From Alkalilimnicola ehrlichii (GTDB lineage: Bacteria; Pseudomonadota; Gammaproteobacteria; Nitrococcales; AK92), in the NCBI RefSeq assembly GCF_003399765.1, contig NZ_NFZV01000001.1, positions 1-64,000 of the forward strand: 64,000 nt of DNA. The letters are read 5' to 3'. Shown piece after piece: positions 48,914 through 57,753 of this stretch. Each line of letters begins with the position of its first letter. Position 1 is the first letter of the stretch. The position numbers and the translations under genes were made by a program. A model generated the notes under the pieces. That model was not told where the DNA came from and searched no databases. It saw nothing but the letters and a program-made list of their open reading frames with translations.

Positions 48914-49144
48914 ATGGATATAGAGGTCGAAACCGGTATAGGGCCTTGGGGCGATCCTGAGCCGGCTGTTTTCTTCGTCGGCAGCCGGCGAGTGGCCGTT
49001 TTAAGTATTGTCGATCGTTGGCTTGCCGATGAGCATGCCTATTTTAAAGTGGCCGCGGATGATGGGGGGACTTATATCCTTCGTTTCGATTATCCTAGCG
49101 GCCGTTGGGAGATGACCTTGTTTTCCTCGGGCGAGCAGCATTAA
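48914..49144 (+). CDS. Small DUF6504-like protein, copy 1
   Basis: A 76-residue soluble protein. The core AVFFVGSRRVAVLSIVDRWLADEHAYFKVAADDGGTYILRFDYPSGRWEMTLF has the pattern P.x.F...GRR..V..I.DRW....YFKV..DDG..Y.LR.D...W.L of the small DUF6504-like family. A second member occurs at 57500. The function is unknown. It lies between gamma-carbonic anhydrase and a methyltransferase gene in the same direction. Confidence 0.55.
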   Translation: MDIEVETGIGPWGDPEPAVFFVGSRRVAVLSIVDRWLADEHAYFKVAADDGGTYILRFDYPSGRWEMTLFSSGEQH

Positions 49145-49288
49145 GGGAGCCGCCAGCCATTGTCTTACGGAAGCGTGGAAGCGCTTATTTGCTTCCCGCC
49201 GATGGTGTCCCTTAAATTGGCTCCTGCGCGGGTCATCCCCATGGCTTGCTTGAAGGCGAGCCCCGGCAGACGCAAAGGAGAGAATTAC

Positions 49289-49918
49289 GTGTCAGAACAG
49301 ATTTCGTCCCGCCGCGCGCAAATGATTCTATTTGCTAAGAACTTCGTGAAACATCCGTTGATGCTCGGGTCGCTCATTCCCAGCTCGCGTTTCTTGATTC
49401 GCAAACTATTAGGTCGTATCGACTGGGCTAATACGGATCTAATTGTTGAGTACGGTCCGGGCGTCGGCACTATTACGGTTGAGTTACTCAAGCACATGCG
49501 CCCAGAGGCGAAGCTGGTGGTCATCGAGACGAATCGGGATTTCGTCGACTTTTTGCAAGAAACGGTGAGCGATCCGCGCTTGCACGTCGTACACGGTTCG
49601 GCGGCGGATGTGGAGCGCTTGCTGGCGGAGCGGGAGTTGGGGCAAGCCGATTATGTCATTTCCGGTATTCCCTTTAGCACCTTGCCGGCTGGCGTGGGCG
49701 AAGCGGTAGCGCAGGCGACTCACGATGTGTTAAAGCCGCAAGGGCGTTTTCTCGTCTACCAGTTCTCGCCGGCGGTTCTTCAGTACCTGGAGCCGGTGTT
49801 CGGGCACATCGAGCGCGGCGGCGAGATGCGTAACGTGCCGCCGGCGCGCTTGTTCTTTTGCGCCCCTCGTATGGAAGCGGAAACGCCGGACGTTAATGTG
49901 CCGAAAGCCGCCAGTTAG
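49289..49918 (+). CDS. SAM-dependent methyltransferase, phospholipid N-methyltransferase-like
   Basis: A 209-residue class I methyltransferase. The N-terminal FAKNFVKHPLMLGSLIPSSRFLIRKLL is typical of PmtA-type and rRNA-dimethylase-like enzymes. The SAM-binding motif I is IVEYGPGVGTITVELL, followed by VVIETNRDFVDFL, the acidic loop VHGSAADV, and motif IV YVISGIPFSTLP. The GTG at 49289 is preferred because AAAGGAG lies 8 bases upstream and the similarity starts there. A substrate among phosphatidylethanolamine-type lipids is suggested by the family but not shown. Confidence 0.75.
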   Translation: MSEQISSRRAQMILFAKNFVKHPLMLGSLIPSSRFLIRKLLGRIDWANTDLIVEYGPGVGTITVELLKHMRPEAKLVVIETNRDFVDFLQETVSDPRLHVVHGSAADVERLLAERELGQADYVISGIPFSTLPAGVGEAVAQATHDVLKPQGRFLVYQFSPAVLQYLEPVFGHIERGGEMRNVPPARLFFCAPRMEAETPDVNVPKAAS

Positions 49919-49930
49919 CGTCGGCGCTTC

Positions 49931-51385
49931 TTACGGGAGGCCTGACCGGCTCAACGGCATCCGCGGCATTTCCTGGCCGAGATCGGCGCCTTGGCGGATC
50001 AGTTCGGTTTGAATCGCGTCGACGGCCACATGGCGTAAGGTCGTTTTGTAGCGGGCGGCCAAGGCGCCGGCAATTCCTGCCGCTTGCCCCGTGGCCATGG
50101 CGATTGGCATGACACGGTACGAGGAAAGGGCTTCGTGGCTGCCGGAAATGCAGCGCCCTGCGACGGCAAGATTGTCGATGCCTTTAGGTAAGAGGCTGCG
50201 CCAAGGGATATCGTAGGCTTCATCCGGCGGTAGACGTTTGATTATCGTGCCTTTTCCGGAAGGGTTGTGGATATCCACCGGATAAGCGCCGCGGGCGATA
50301 ACGTCGTCGAAACGAGCGGCGCGCAGGAGTTCCTCGGCCTGCAGGCGGTAATCGCCCACGATCCGGCGCGTTTCCCGTACTCCGGTATGCACGCCGCTTT
50401 GCATAATATAGCTTTGCTCGAAACCGGGGACGTATTTCTTTAGGAAGCTCGCCACTTGTTGCAACTGGCGTCGGCTCTCCCACTCAGCATAGCTAAGATC
50501 CCAGACGTCGCAGCCCAGTACGCGCGTAACGCGGGTGCTGTTAACCGCGACTTCGCGCTCATACGGTGTGCCAAAGAATAGAATGTCTTCCCGGGTGAGG
50601 TCTAACTCGCCGGCTTCGGTTGCTTTCGCCACCAAGTCCCATAACCCATGCACGCCGTGCCACTGGCCGGGATGCTCGCGGCAATAGGCATCGAAGGCGG
50701 CACGTTGAAACTCGGCAATGCGAAACATGAGCGTCATGGGTTGCACTAGGCCATCCTCGTCGCGCCCGATCTCGTAATCGGCACCTGCCTGGGTCGCAAT
50801 ATCGCCATCGCCGGTGCAGTCGACGATGGTTCGCGCCCGGATCAGCAGCGGTCCGGATTTGGTTTCGAATATGGCCCCCGTCGGGCGGCCGCTATCGCCC
50901 TCGACGCCGCTGGCAAAGGCGTGAAACAAAAATTCGACACCGGCTTCGTGCAGCATCTCTAAGGCGACTAGCTTGAACACTTCCGGGTCGAAGGGGACGG
51001 TATAGCCGGTGTCGATCGAGGGGGCAACGGCGCCGCCGCTGCTGACCAAACGTTCCAGCATCGTTTTCAGAACGCCTGCCACGACCGGGTGCCCCGGGCC
51101 GTGATCGTTCGGCAGCAGATTGGTCACGCCGGCTTTTTCGAAGGTCGGCCGTTGCGTATGAAACGACATCAGCGGCATGACGAGGGCCGCGGTCGCGTTG
51201 CCTCCGAGGAAGCTATAGCGTTCGGCCAAAACAACGCGCGCGCCGGCTTGGGCAGCGCCGAGTGCGGCGCCTAAGCCGGCCGGTCCGCCGCCGACGACGA
51301 GAACATCGGTCTCGGTTGCCAGGGTTGCCTTGCGGAGCGGTAGGGCGATGTGTTGTGGGTGTTCGGGGCGTGTCAGTGCAGGCAT
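49931..51385 (-). CDS. FAD-dependent oxidoreductase (PF12831 type)
   Basis: A 484-residue flavoprotein. The FAD-binding motif TDVLVVGGGPAGLGAALGAAQAGARVVLAER is followed by YSFLGGNATAALVMPLMSF. The central part has RARTIVDCTGDGDIATQAGADYEIG. The C-terminal part has GVRETRRIVGDYRL, DNLAVAGRCISGSHEALSSYRVMPIAMATGQAAGIAGALA. The organisation matches the FAD_oxidored family of secondary-metabolism or carbohydrate-linked dehydrogenases with unknown substrates. It lies 84 bases downstream of the pyruvyl transferase gene in the same direction. Confidence 0.8.
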   Translation of the reverse strand: MPALTRPEHPQHIALPLRKATLATETDVLVVGGGPAGLGAALGAAQAGARVVLAERYSFLGGNATAALVMPLMSFHTQRPTFEKAGVTNLLPNDHGPGHPVVAGVLKTMLERLVSSGGAVAPSIDTGYTVPFDPEVFKLVALEMLHEAGVEFLFHAFASGVEGDSGRPTGAIFETKSGPLLIRARTIVDCTGDGDIATQAGADYEIGRDEDGLVQPMTLMFRIAEFQRAAFDAYCREHPGQWHGVHGLWDLVAKATEAGELDLTREDILFFGTPYEREVAVNSTRVTRVLGCDVWDLSYAEWESRRQLQQVASFLKKYVPGFEQSYIMQSGVHTGVRETRRIVGDYRLQAEELLRAARFDDVIARGAYPVDIHNPSGKGTIIKRLPPDEAYDIPWRSLLPKGIDNLAVAGRCISGSHEALSSYRVMPIAMATGQAAGIAGALAARYKTTLRHVAVDAIQTELIRQGADLGQEMPRMPLSRSGLP

Positions 51386-51469
51386 GCGGTGACAAAAGCT
51401 CCTGGTAGGTTAGATCGGAGAACGGTTCGGTCGCGGCATATCCGAATCGCCGGCCGGGCCAAATGCGCA

Positions 51470-52606
51470 CTAATGCTTTCCTATGGAAGGGCGGTTAAGC
51501 AGCTCGACCAGTAAGTTATTGGTCTTTCGCGCGCGTGCTTGTAGCTGCGGCAACCGTGCACGTATCTTTGTCGCCAAGTCGGCGCGTAAGTCCCACGAGT
51601 GGTCGATATTGGCCAATAGCCGACCGGAGTTGACGTTGCCTAGCGGCGGCATATCCATATCTAGCGCTTGCAGTAGTCCGCTGACTTTGGCCGCGTAAGG
51701 GAGAGAGACGAAAGGCACCCCCCGTAGGGCGGCAAAGATAAGAAAATGTAGCCGCATTCCCACGGCGAACTGGAACTGTCCGACGAGCTGCAACAGCTGC
51801 CCCGGCGTGTATTCGCCTTTGAGAACGCTGGCGCGTTGCGCGCATTGCATTTTGGCGACTACAGCATGGCTATGTTGAATATCCATATGTTGGCGCTCCA
51901 TCGGTACGAAGACGATGTCGGCATCCAGCCGGTCGACCATGAAGTCCGCTGCATTGGCAAGCAGATGATGGTAATGATCGACATCGATCTCCGGTGCGGC
52001 AGGGCCTGGCTCCCGAACCGAGAAGCCGACGATACGGTGCGAAAGGTCGAGACTTTCCCGTACCAGCGTATCGTCCGGTAGGGGTTCGGGCTCCAGCAGC
52101 AGTGCCGGATCGGCCGTTACCTGGATCGGTTCGCGGACGCCGATATCTTCCAGCAACCGCGCGCCCTGCCGGTCGCGAACCGTTAGCAATGCCGCCTGAT
52201 CTAGCGCTTCTTTCACTATTCGGCGAACTGAGCCCGCCCGTAACGGGCCGGCGCTGATGGCATAGACCATGACCGGCACCCCAAGTTCATGGGCGAGTAG
52301 GACTTCCCGTAGGTAAACGGCCGCTTCGCTGTCGTATAGGATGCCGCCGCCGCCTAATACCAGCAGGTCGAGCTGTTCGATTTCGCTGCGCGCTTCGGCA
52401 CGGGTCAGGTCGCGAATCGTCAATGCCTGGTCGACTGCGTGACGCTGTAAGGTATCGGCAGCGTTGCGCGAGAATACGGTGATGTGGACCGGTAAGCAGC
52501 GGCGTAGTTCACGCGTTATGACGGTGAGAATGGCTTCGTCGCCGAGATTGAGACCTCCGTAGGAGCCCGATATTCCAACGCGGTAGCGCTTGTCCGGCTT
52601 GCTCAC
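51470..52606 (-). CDS. Polysaccharide pyruvyl transferase-family protein (CsaB-like)
   Basis: A 378-residue protein. It begins YRVGISGSYGGLNLGDEAILTVITREL, the pyruvyl-transferase signature, and has LLVLGGGGILYD near residue 85. The C-terminal half carries FAVGMRLHFLIFAALRGVPFVSLPYAAKVSGLL, typical of CsaB/WcaK relatives. Enzymes of this family add ketal pyruvate to cell-wall or capsule sugars. No other polysaccharide genes are adjacent, so the acceptor is unknown. Confidence 0.82.
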   Translation of the reverse strand: MSKPDKRYRVGISGSYGGLNLGDEAILTVITRELRRCLPVHITVFSRNAADTLQRHAVDQALTIRDLTRAEARSEIEQLDLLVLGGGGILYDSEAAVYLREVLLAHELGVPVMVYAISAGPLRAGSVRRIVKEALDQAALLTVRDRQGARLLEDIGVREPIQVTADPALLLEPEPLPDDTLVRESLDLSHRIVGFSVREPGPAAPEIDVDHYHHLLANAADFMVDRLDADIVFVPMERQHMDIQHSHAVVAKMQCAQRASVLKGEYTPGQLLQLVGQFQFAVGMRLHFLIFAALRGVPFVSLPYAAKVSGLLQALDMDMPPLGNVNSGRLLANIDHSWDLRADLATKIRARLPQLQARARKTNNLLVELLNRPSIGKH

Positions 52607-52737
52607 GCGATACTCCTTCTCCGCCGCGGCTGGGCGAATCGTCTATTATGCGGTTCATCAGCTGGCATAATTGGGCCGCTAAGCTAGCGTTCCTATCCGT
52701 CGATGAGCGGTATTTTGCTGTTCCGACGCTTTGACTC

Positions 52738-52772
52738 ATCCGGTTGCCGAAAAATCGTTTCGGCAACCGGAT
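52738..52772. promoter_or_regulatory. Long hairpin in the 5' region of the porin gene
   Basis: A 13-bp perfect stem, ATCCGGTTGCCGA (52738-52750) / TCGGCAACCGGAT (52760-52772), with a 9-base loop. It lies about 50 bases before the porin start and is not followed by T residues on either strand, so a role in mRNA stability or translation control of the porin is more likely than termination. Confidence 0.5.
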
Positions 52773-52824
52773 AAGGTTGCGGTGTGCGCCAAGGAGGTGG
52801 CCGTGGATAACGACAATGAGGTAG

Positions 52825-53841
52825 ATGATGGTCAAACTACGTATGGCGGCTGCCGGGTTGCTCGCCGCGCCCTTGCTGGCGGACGCCTCGCTAGGCGAGG
52901 TGTACGGCCGGCTCCATATGTCGGCGGATTACACGAGTAACGGCGCTCGAAGCGCTGTGAACGTGAGCAGCAACGCGAGTCATGTTGGGTTTCGCGGCAG
53001 TCAACCGATCGGGGGCAGCCTGGAGGGGATCTATCAACTCGAATCGGAATTTGCCGGCGATGTCGGAGGCGGCGAGTGGGCCGTTCGCGATACCTACGTC
53101 GGTCTTCGCGGCGCGTTGGGGGAAGTGCGCCTAGGGCGGTTCGGCACACCCGCGCGACGGGTTTGGGAAACGGTGGATTTCTTCCCCGAACAGGTTGGCG
53201 ACGCCCGCAATCTGATTCGTGGCGATTATATGCTGCCGGGCGCGGACGCGCCGTTGCAGGGTTTTGACGAACGACTTAATAACAGCGTCTACTATCGCAC
53301 GCCCCGGCTTGGCAGTTGGCAGGCCGATATTCATTACTCGACCCATACCGGCGAGGAGCGTTACGTCGACGATAACGACCGCGATGCGGTGAGCACTTCG
53401 ATAAGCTATCGCTACGGCAACCTGTATATGGCGACAGCGCATGAGAATTACAGCCGCGATCGTCACGTCAACCGCTTCGCCGGTGCCTACGATGCCGGGC
53501 CTATGCGTGTTGCCGTCTTTTATCAGAAAGCGGGCGACCCGGACGATCGCGCTTGGGGGGTGGGAACGCGTTACGGCGGTGCTACGGCTGCCTTAAAGAT
53601 GCAATACTACCAACTCGACGCGGCCGAAGCCGGTCTGGGCGCGGCTATGTGGGCGCTGGGGGTGGCCTGGGATCTTGTGCCCCAGTTTGGGCTTTACCTC
53701 ACCTACGCTCAGGTGCGTAACGACAGTCGGCAGACGCTGGCGCCTTTTATCCAAGCGCGCGGCGTCGAGCCGGACGAGGTATCGGTAGAGCCGGGATCTA
53801 ACCCGCGAGCCGTCGCCTTGGGGGCCGTATATCGGTTCTAA
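52825..53841 (+). CDS. Outer-membrane porin (Gram-negative general porin type)
   Basis: A 338-residue trimeric-porin-like barrel. A short signal (VKLRMAAAGLLAAPLLADAS) is followed by GEVYGRLHMSADYTSNG, SHVGFRGSQPIGGSLEGIYQLESEF, RDTYVGLRGALGEVRLGRFGTPAR (typical porin strand), YGNLYMATAHENYSRD, and a C-terminal VALGAVYRF ending in Phe. The second ATG (52828) has better distance to GAGGT and may be the real start. A stronger AAGGAGGT at 52791 instead fits a GTG at 52803 in another frame. A hairpin lies upstream. Confidence 0.87.
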   Translation: MMVKLRMAAAGLLAAPLLADASLGEVYGRLHMSADYTSNGARSAVNVSSNASHVGFRGSQPIGGSLEGIYQLESEFAGDVGGGEWAVRDTYVGLRGALGEVRLGRFGTPARRVWETVDFFPEQVGDARNLIRGDYMLPGADAPLQGFDERLNNSVYYRTPRLGSWQADIHYSTHTGEERYVDDNDRDAVSTSISYRYGNLYMATAHENYSRDRHVNRFAGAYDAGPMRVAVFYQKAGDPDDRAWGVGTRYGGATAALKMQYYQLDAAEAGLGAAMWALGVAWDLVPQFGLYLTYAQVRNDSRQTLAPFIQARGVEPDEVSVEPGSNPRAVALGAVYRF

Positions 53842-53924
53842 AAAGCTCGTCAGCAAGCCAGTACTATACATGATTGGCCACTAACTTCACGGCGCCCCCG
53901 TAACGGGACGGCCGTCGACAGACC

Positions 53925-53968
53925 GGCAACCTCTCGCACGGCGCTATTGTGCTGCGCGAGAGGTTGCC
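53925..53968. terminator. Hairpin between the porin and the convergent oxidase gene
   Basis: A 13-bp perfect stem, GGCAACCTCTCGC / GCGAGAGGTTGCC, with an 18-base loop, lies between convergent genes. No long T tract is present. It probably ends transcripts from both sides. Confidence 0.6.
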
Positions 53969-53991
53969 TTACGAAGCTTGTGCGTTAGCGT

Positions 53992-55161
53992 TCAGTTTCC
54001 TAAGGCGAGTAAATCGCTATCGATGGCGTCGAAGCGGTCGCTTCCCGCCAAGGCCATGCTGAGGTCTAGGTCAGCGAGTATGCGCCGCAATACTTCGTGT
54101 ACGCCTTCCTCTCCGGCCAGCGCTAGCCCCCAGATGTAAGGGCGGCCAAGTAAGACGGCGTCGGCCCCTAGAGCTTTTGCTTTCAAAATATCCGCTCCGG
54201 AGCGGATGCCGCTGTCGAATAGTACTGGCAGGTGCTCGCCGACCGCTGCGCGGACAGGAGCTAACGCGTCCAAGGCGGCAATCGAACCGTCCACCTGACG
54301 GCCGCCGTGGTTCGACACGATCAAGCCGTCGACCCCATGCTCCTTCGCGAGCGCGGCATCCGTGGGGCTTAGCACGCCTTTGAGGAGAATAGGCAGGGAG
54401 GTCGCCTGCCTTAACTTGGCCAAATCCTGCCATGTCTTGCTAGGGTCGGCAAACTCTTCTCCCCAGCGTCGAATCGAAGGCCACATATCCTCTTCCGGCG
54501 TGGCCTCCAAGCCGGCTCGGAATACCGGGTCGGAGGTGTAGTTTGCAAGCCCCTCTCCCTTTAGAAAGGGGAGGAAGGCATTGGCTAAGTCTCGCTCCCG
54601 CCATGCCATCATTTTCGTATCGAGGGTAACGACGATGGCTTGATAGCCGTTTGCCTCGGCGCGTTTGACGAGGCTTTCCGCCAAGGCGTCGCTTTTCGGC
54701 CAGTACAGTTGAAACCAACGCGGCGCATCGCCCATTGCTTCCGCTACGGCTTCTAGCGAATGCGCAGCGACTGTGGAGAGAATCATCGGAACGCCGAGGC
54801 GGGCGGCAGCTCGTGCCACGGCCAGTTCGGCGTCCGGGCGGATAATGCTCTGTACGCCAATCGGCGCCATTAGCAACGGGGTCGGATAGTCTCGGCCAAG
54901 CAGGCGAATCGAGACGTCTCGCGTACTGACGTCCGTCATCATGCGGGGCAGGATCTGGTAACGCTCGAAGGCTTCTCTATTGGCGCGCATAGTGCTTTCG
55001 CCCGCTCCGCCGGCGACATACCAGTAGGATTCGTCCGGTAGGACTGCGCGGGCGGCGGCTTCCATATCCTCGATACGCATGGGCAGGCGTGGCCGTTCGC
55101 CTTTCAGACCGTTGCGGTAGATACGAAGTTGGTAATCGCCGTAGTGAGCAGGTTTGGTCAT
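53992..55161 (-). CDS. FMN-dependent alpha-hydroxy-acid oxidase/dehydrogenase
   Basis: A TIM-barrel flavoprotein of 389 residues. The N-terminal WYVAGGAGESTMRANREAFERYQILPRMM is typical of lactate monooxygenase/glycolate oxidase relatives. FMN contacts include LMAPIGVQSI and WFQLYWPKSD. The catalytic region VDGLIVSNHGGRQVDGSIAALDAL carries the base His and substrate-binding Arg, followed by LFDSGIRSGADILKAKALGADAVLLGRPY. The ATG at 55161 with GAGGACCG upstream fits the family start. The oxidised substrate (lactate or another 2-hydroxy acid) is not predictable here. Confidence 0.85.
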   Translation of the reverse strand: MTKPAHYGDYQLRIYRNGLKGERPRLPMRIEDMEAAARAVLPDESYWYVAGGAGESTMRANREAFERYQILPRMMTDVSTRDVSIRLLGRDYPTPLLMAPIGVQSIIRPDAELAVARAAARLGVPMILSTVAAHSLEAVAEAMGDAPRWFQLYWPKSDALAESLVKRAEANGYQAIVVTLDTKMMAWRERDLANAFLPFLKGEGLANYTSDPVFRAGLEATPEEDMWPSIRRWGEEFADPSKTWQDLAKLRQATSLPILLKGVLSPTDAALAKEHGVDGLIVSNHGGRQVDGSIAALDALAPVRAAVGEHLPVLFDSGIRSGADILKAKALGADAVLLGRPYIWGLALAGEEGVHEVLRRILADLDLSMALAGSDRFDAIDSDLLALGN

Positions 55162-55356
55162 GGTTTTTCGGTCCTCGTACCGCCTTTTTGGGTTTCTTAG
55201 CAGGCTAACTATTAGCCAACCCAATAAAGTGCGCGTAGTCAAGGCACTCGTGCCCAATCGTCTGTCGCTTTGCCGGTTTTAGAGCGTTGCTTCCGGTTCC
55301 TGGCTAGGCGCGGCCCGTCGGCGACAGCCGTCGCCCTTGGCCAGGATCCGCTAGGT

Positions 55357-56496
55357 TTATCTCGGCATCATGGGCGGCGGCGCGCGATGGGCCTCCATCA
55401 TGGGTTCCTCCTCGACATCGTCCTGTGCCGTTAGGGTAAGCCGCATCTCCACTTCTCGGCCTTCACGGTCGAGCGTGATGTTTACTTCGTCGCCGGCCTG
55501 ACGGAGCCCGATCCGGTTACGTAAGTCGCCGGCACCGGTGATCTCGTCGCCGTCGACGGACGTAATGACATCTCCTGTTTCAAGGCCTGCGGAGGATGCC
55601 GGCGTTTCTGGTGCGACTTCGGCGACTACCGCACCGCGGGTGACCTCGGTTTGCAGCTCTTCTGCTAAGTCAGGAGTGAGGTCTTGGGCGAGAACGCCCA
55701 GCGCCCCGCGCCGGACCTCCCCGTAGGCCACCAATTGCTCAAGGATCACGGCGGCTGTACTGACCGGGATGGCGAAGCCGATTCCGATGTTGCCGGCACT
55801 GGGAGAGAGAATGGCGGCGTTGATACCGATCAGCTCTCCGTCCATGTTGACTAGGGCGCCGCCGGAGTGACCAGGGTTGATGGAGGCATCGGTTTGAATG
55901 AAGTCTTCATAGCCTTGTACCCCTAGCCCCGTCCTGCCGACGGCGCTCACTACGCCGGTCGTGACGGTTTGATTAAGCCCAAAGGGGTTGCCCACCGCGA
56001 CAACGAAATCGCCAACCCGTAACTCTTCTGGATCGGCCCACGGCAAGGTGTAGAGCTCCGTATCCGGGTCCGGGTCGATCTTGATAACGGCAAGATCGGT
56101 TTCCAGATCGCTGCCGACAGGGGAGGCGGGTAGCTGCTCTCCGCTATGTAAGGTAACCATGACCTCGTCAGCGTCTTGTAGTACGTGGGCGCTGGTGAGA
56201 ATCAAACCTTCGGCGGCATCGACGACAACTCCGGAGCCTGCGGCGTGAAACTCTTGCTCGCTAGGCACCCTTTCCTCTCCTTCTCCTAAGAAGCGACGGA
56301 AGAAGGGGTCTTCTAACAGGGGGTTGGGCTCGATATCGACGACGCCGTGGACGGAGATATTCACTACCGCCGGCAGCACGTCTTCTAACATGGGAGCTAA
56401 GCTCTCGCGGCCGCTGTGCGGGTTATCTTCGGCTATGGCGAGCGGTACTAGTAACACAAAGCATAGTACCGACCAAAACAGTCTCTGTCCCATCAT
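55357..56496 (-). CDS. Periplasmic trypsin-like serine protease with one PDZ domain (DegP/DegS-like)
   Basis: About 379 residues with a signal (MMGQRLFWSVLCFVLLVPLAIA). The S1C domain has the triad His in LILTSAHVLQDADEV, Asp in ETDLAVIKID, and Ser in NPGHSGGALVNMDG; the usual Asn before SGG is His. Typical WADPEELRVGDFVVAVGNPFGLNQTVTTGVVSAVGRTGLG follows the HtrA pattern. One PDZ domain (about 260-345) contains SSAGLETGDVITSVDGDEI. An acidic and Met/Pro-rich tail (EEEPMMEAHRAPPPMMPR) ends it. A single PDZ domain resembles DegS/AlgW, but the cleavable-type signal suggests a free periplasmic protein. Confidence 0.85.
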   Translation of the reverse strand: MMGQRLFWSVLCFVLLVPLAIAEDNPHSGRESLAPMLEDVLPAVVNISVHGVVDIEPNPLLEDPFFRRFLGEGEERVPSEQEFHAAGSGVVVDAAEGLILTSAHVLQDADEVMVTLHSGEQLPASPVGSDLETDLAVIKIDPDPDTELYTLPWADPEELRVGDFVVAVGNPFGLNQTVTTGVVSAVGRTGLGVQGYEDFIQTDASINPGHSGGALVNMDGELIGINAAILSPSAGNIGIGFAIPVSTAAVILEQLVAYGEVRRGALGVLAQDLTPDLAEELQTEVTRGAVVAEVAPETPASSAGLETGDVITSVDGDEITGAGDLRNRIGLRQAGDEVNITLDREGREVEMRLTLTAQDDVEEEPMMEAHRAPPPMMPR

Positions 56497-56572
56497 TATG
56501 CGATCCTCCAGGCGGCTCCTGTTATCCGGAGCGGCGCCCTGTTTCAGTATTCCTACATGTAAGTGGGGTGCT

Positions 56573-57322
56573 TTAGCCGGTGTCACGATGGAGGAAGATG
56601 TCGCGGTACCCGATATAGGCTGAAGCCAATGCAACGGGCCCCCATAGAATGAAGCCAAGGAAGAAGGGTAGTGCTGCCAACGCGGTGAGTACGAGGCTGA
56701 TTAGCAGGTAAAGCAAAAAGGTAGCAAGATTTGCCGCTGCGCCTTGAAAGCTCAACTTCATCGCGGTTGCCGGCGGTTGGCGGTTCAAGGCGACTAACGC
56801 CGGCGCAAACCACAGCGCCATGATCAGCGGAATAGATAACACCAGCGATATACCGAAGCTTGCTAATAGCGCTGGATCGTTGGGGGCAGCGGCAGGGTCG
56901 GCCACCGGCATACCTAGTGCCGTGACGATAATGGCCGTGGCGAGCGATATCAGGAATAACCCGGCCAGGTAAAGCACCCCCACCAGCGCTAACGGCCCGC
57001 CGAAGCGAGAAAAGCCGGAAAATACCTCTGCCGTTGTGATCGGTTCGCGTTGCGCGAGTTTATGACACGCCAGCATGTAACCGCCGAACAGAACCGGCGC
57101 CAAGACGGTTGCCGCTAACGGTCCGACGAGGGGAATGAAATTAAGCGCAGCGACGATCAGAACCCAAACCAGGACCATTCCGATCATAGGCAGCGGGGCG
57201 CTTCGGAATAAGTCAAAGCCGTCGCTGATCCATTGCCAGCCATAGCCGACGGCAAGTCTGCGGGGCGTTAACGCAGCGCCTCCGGAGGCGTGCGTCGGTT
57301 CGCTATAGTGTTGCTGTTCCAT
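56573..57322 (-). CDS. BPSS1780-family membrane protein
   Basis: A 249-residue inner-membrane protein with about six helices. The core WISDGFDLFRSAPLPMIGMVLVWVLIVAALNFIPLVGPLAATVLAPVLFGGYMLACHKL is the signature of BPSS1780-type membrane proteins. A second half has a PALVALNRQPPATAMKLSFQGAAAN step and hydrophobic C-terminal helices. The function is unknown. It precedes the protease gene by 76 bases in the same direction, and the two may be cotranscribed. Confidence 0.75.
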   Translation of the reverse strand: MEQQHYSEPTHASGGAALTPRRLAVGYGWQWISDGFDLFRSAPLPMIGMVLVWVLIVAALNFIPLVGPLAATVLAPVLFGGYMLACHKLAQREPITTAEVFSGFSRFGGPLALVGVLYLAGLFLISLATAIIVTALGMPVADPAAAPNDPALLASFGISLVLSIPLIMALWFAPALVALNRQPPATAMKLSFQGAAANLATFLLYLLISLVLTALAALPFFLGFILWGPVALASAYIGYRDIFLHRDTG

Positions 57323-57499
57323 CTTTCGGTTTCCTGCCAGAAGGACGGCACGGCCATAGCATAGAGGTAAGGGGTGTCGGCACGGCTTTTAAAGTCGGAG
57401 CCTCAGCGCGTGGCGGTAGCGCTTGATCAATGACTCATTAAGCAATAGCTAAAGGCGAGAGTGGTGCCTTCTTTTGGCGGCCGACAGTGGAGCTCAAGG

Positions 57500-57739
57500 A
57501 TGAATAGGAATCTTGATATCGATGCCGTAGTGAGTCGCGGCGATGCGCCGAGCCGATTTTATCTCGACGGGCGTAGGGTGAAAGTGACGGAAGTGCGCTA
57601 CCATTGGCTTGAGCGCGGGCAGCGCTGTTTTCAGGTAATTGGCGACGATGGGGTCAGTTACCTCCTCCGCCATTGTTGGGCTTCTAATCGGTGGACCTTG
57701 AGTCCCACGATGCAGGGGGCGGGCACGGGCGGTCACTGA
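57500..57739 (+). CDS. Small DUF6504-like protein, copy 2
   Basis: A 79-residue soluble protein sharing the pattern SRFYLDGRRVKVTEVRYHWLERGQRCFQVIGDDGVSYLLRHCWASNRWTL with the protein at 48914. GGAG lies 7 bases before the ATG at 57500, which is preferred over the earlier in-frame ATG at 57461. The function is unknown. It converges on mobB with 14 bases between stops. Confidence 0.5.
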   Translation: MNRNLDIDAVVSRGDAPSRFYLDGRRVKVTEVRYHWLERGQRCFQVIGDDGVSYLLRHCWASNRWTLSPTMQGAGTGGH

Positions 57740-57753
57740 CCGTAGCGCAGCCT

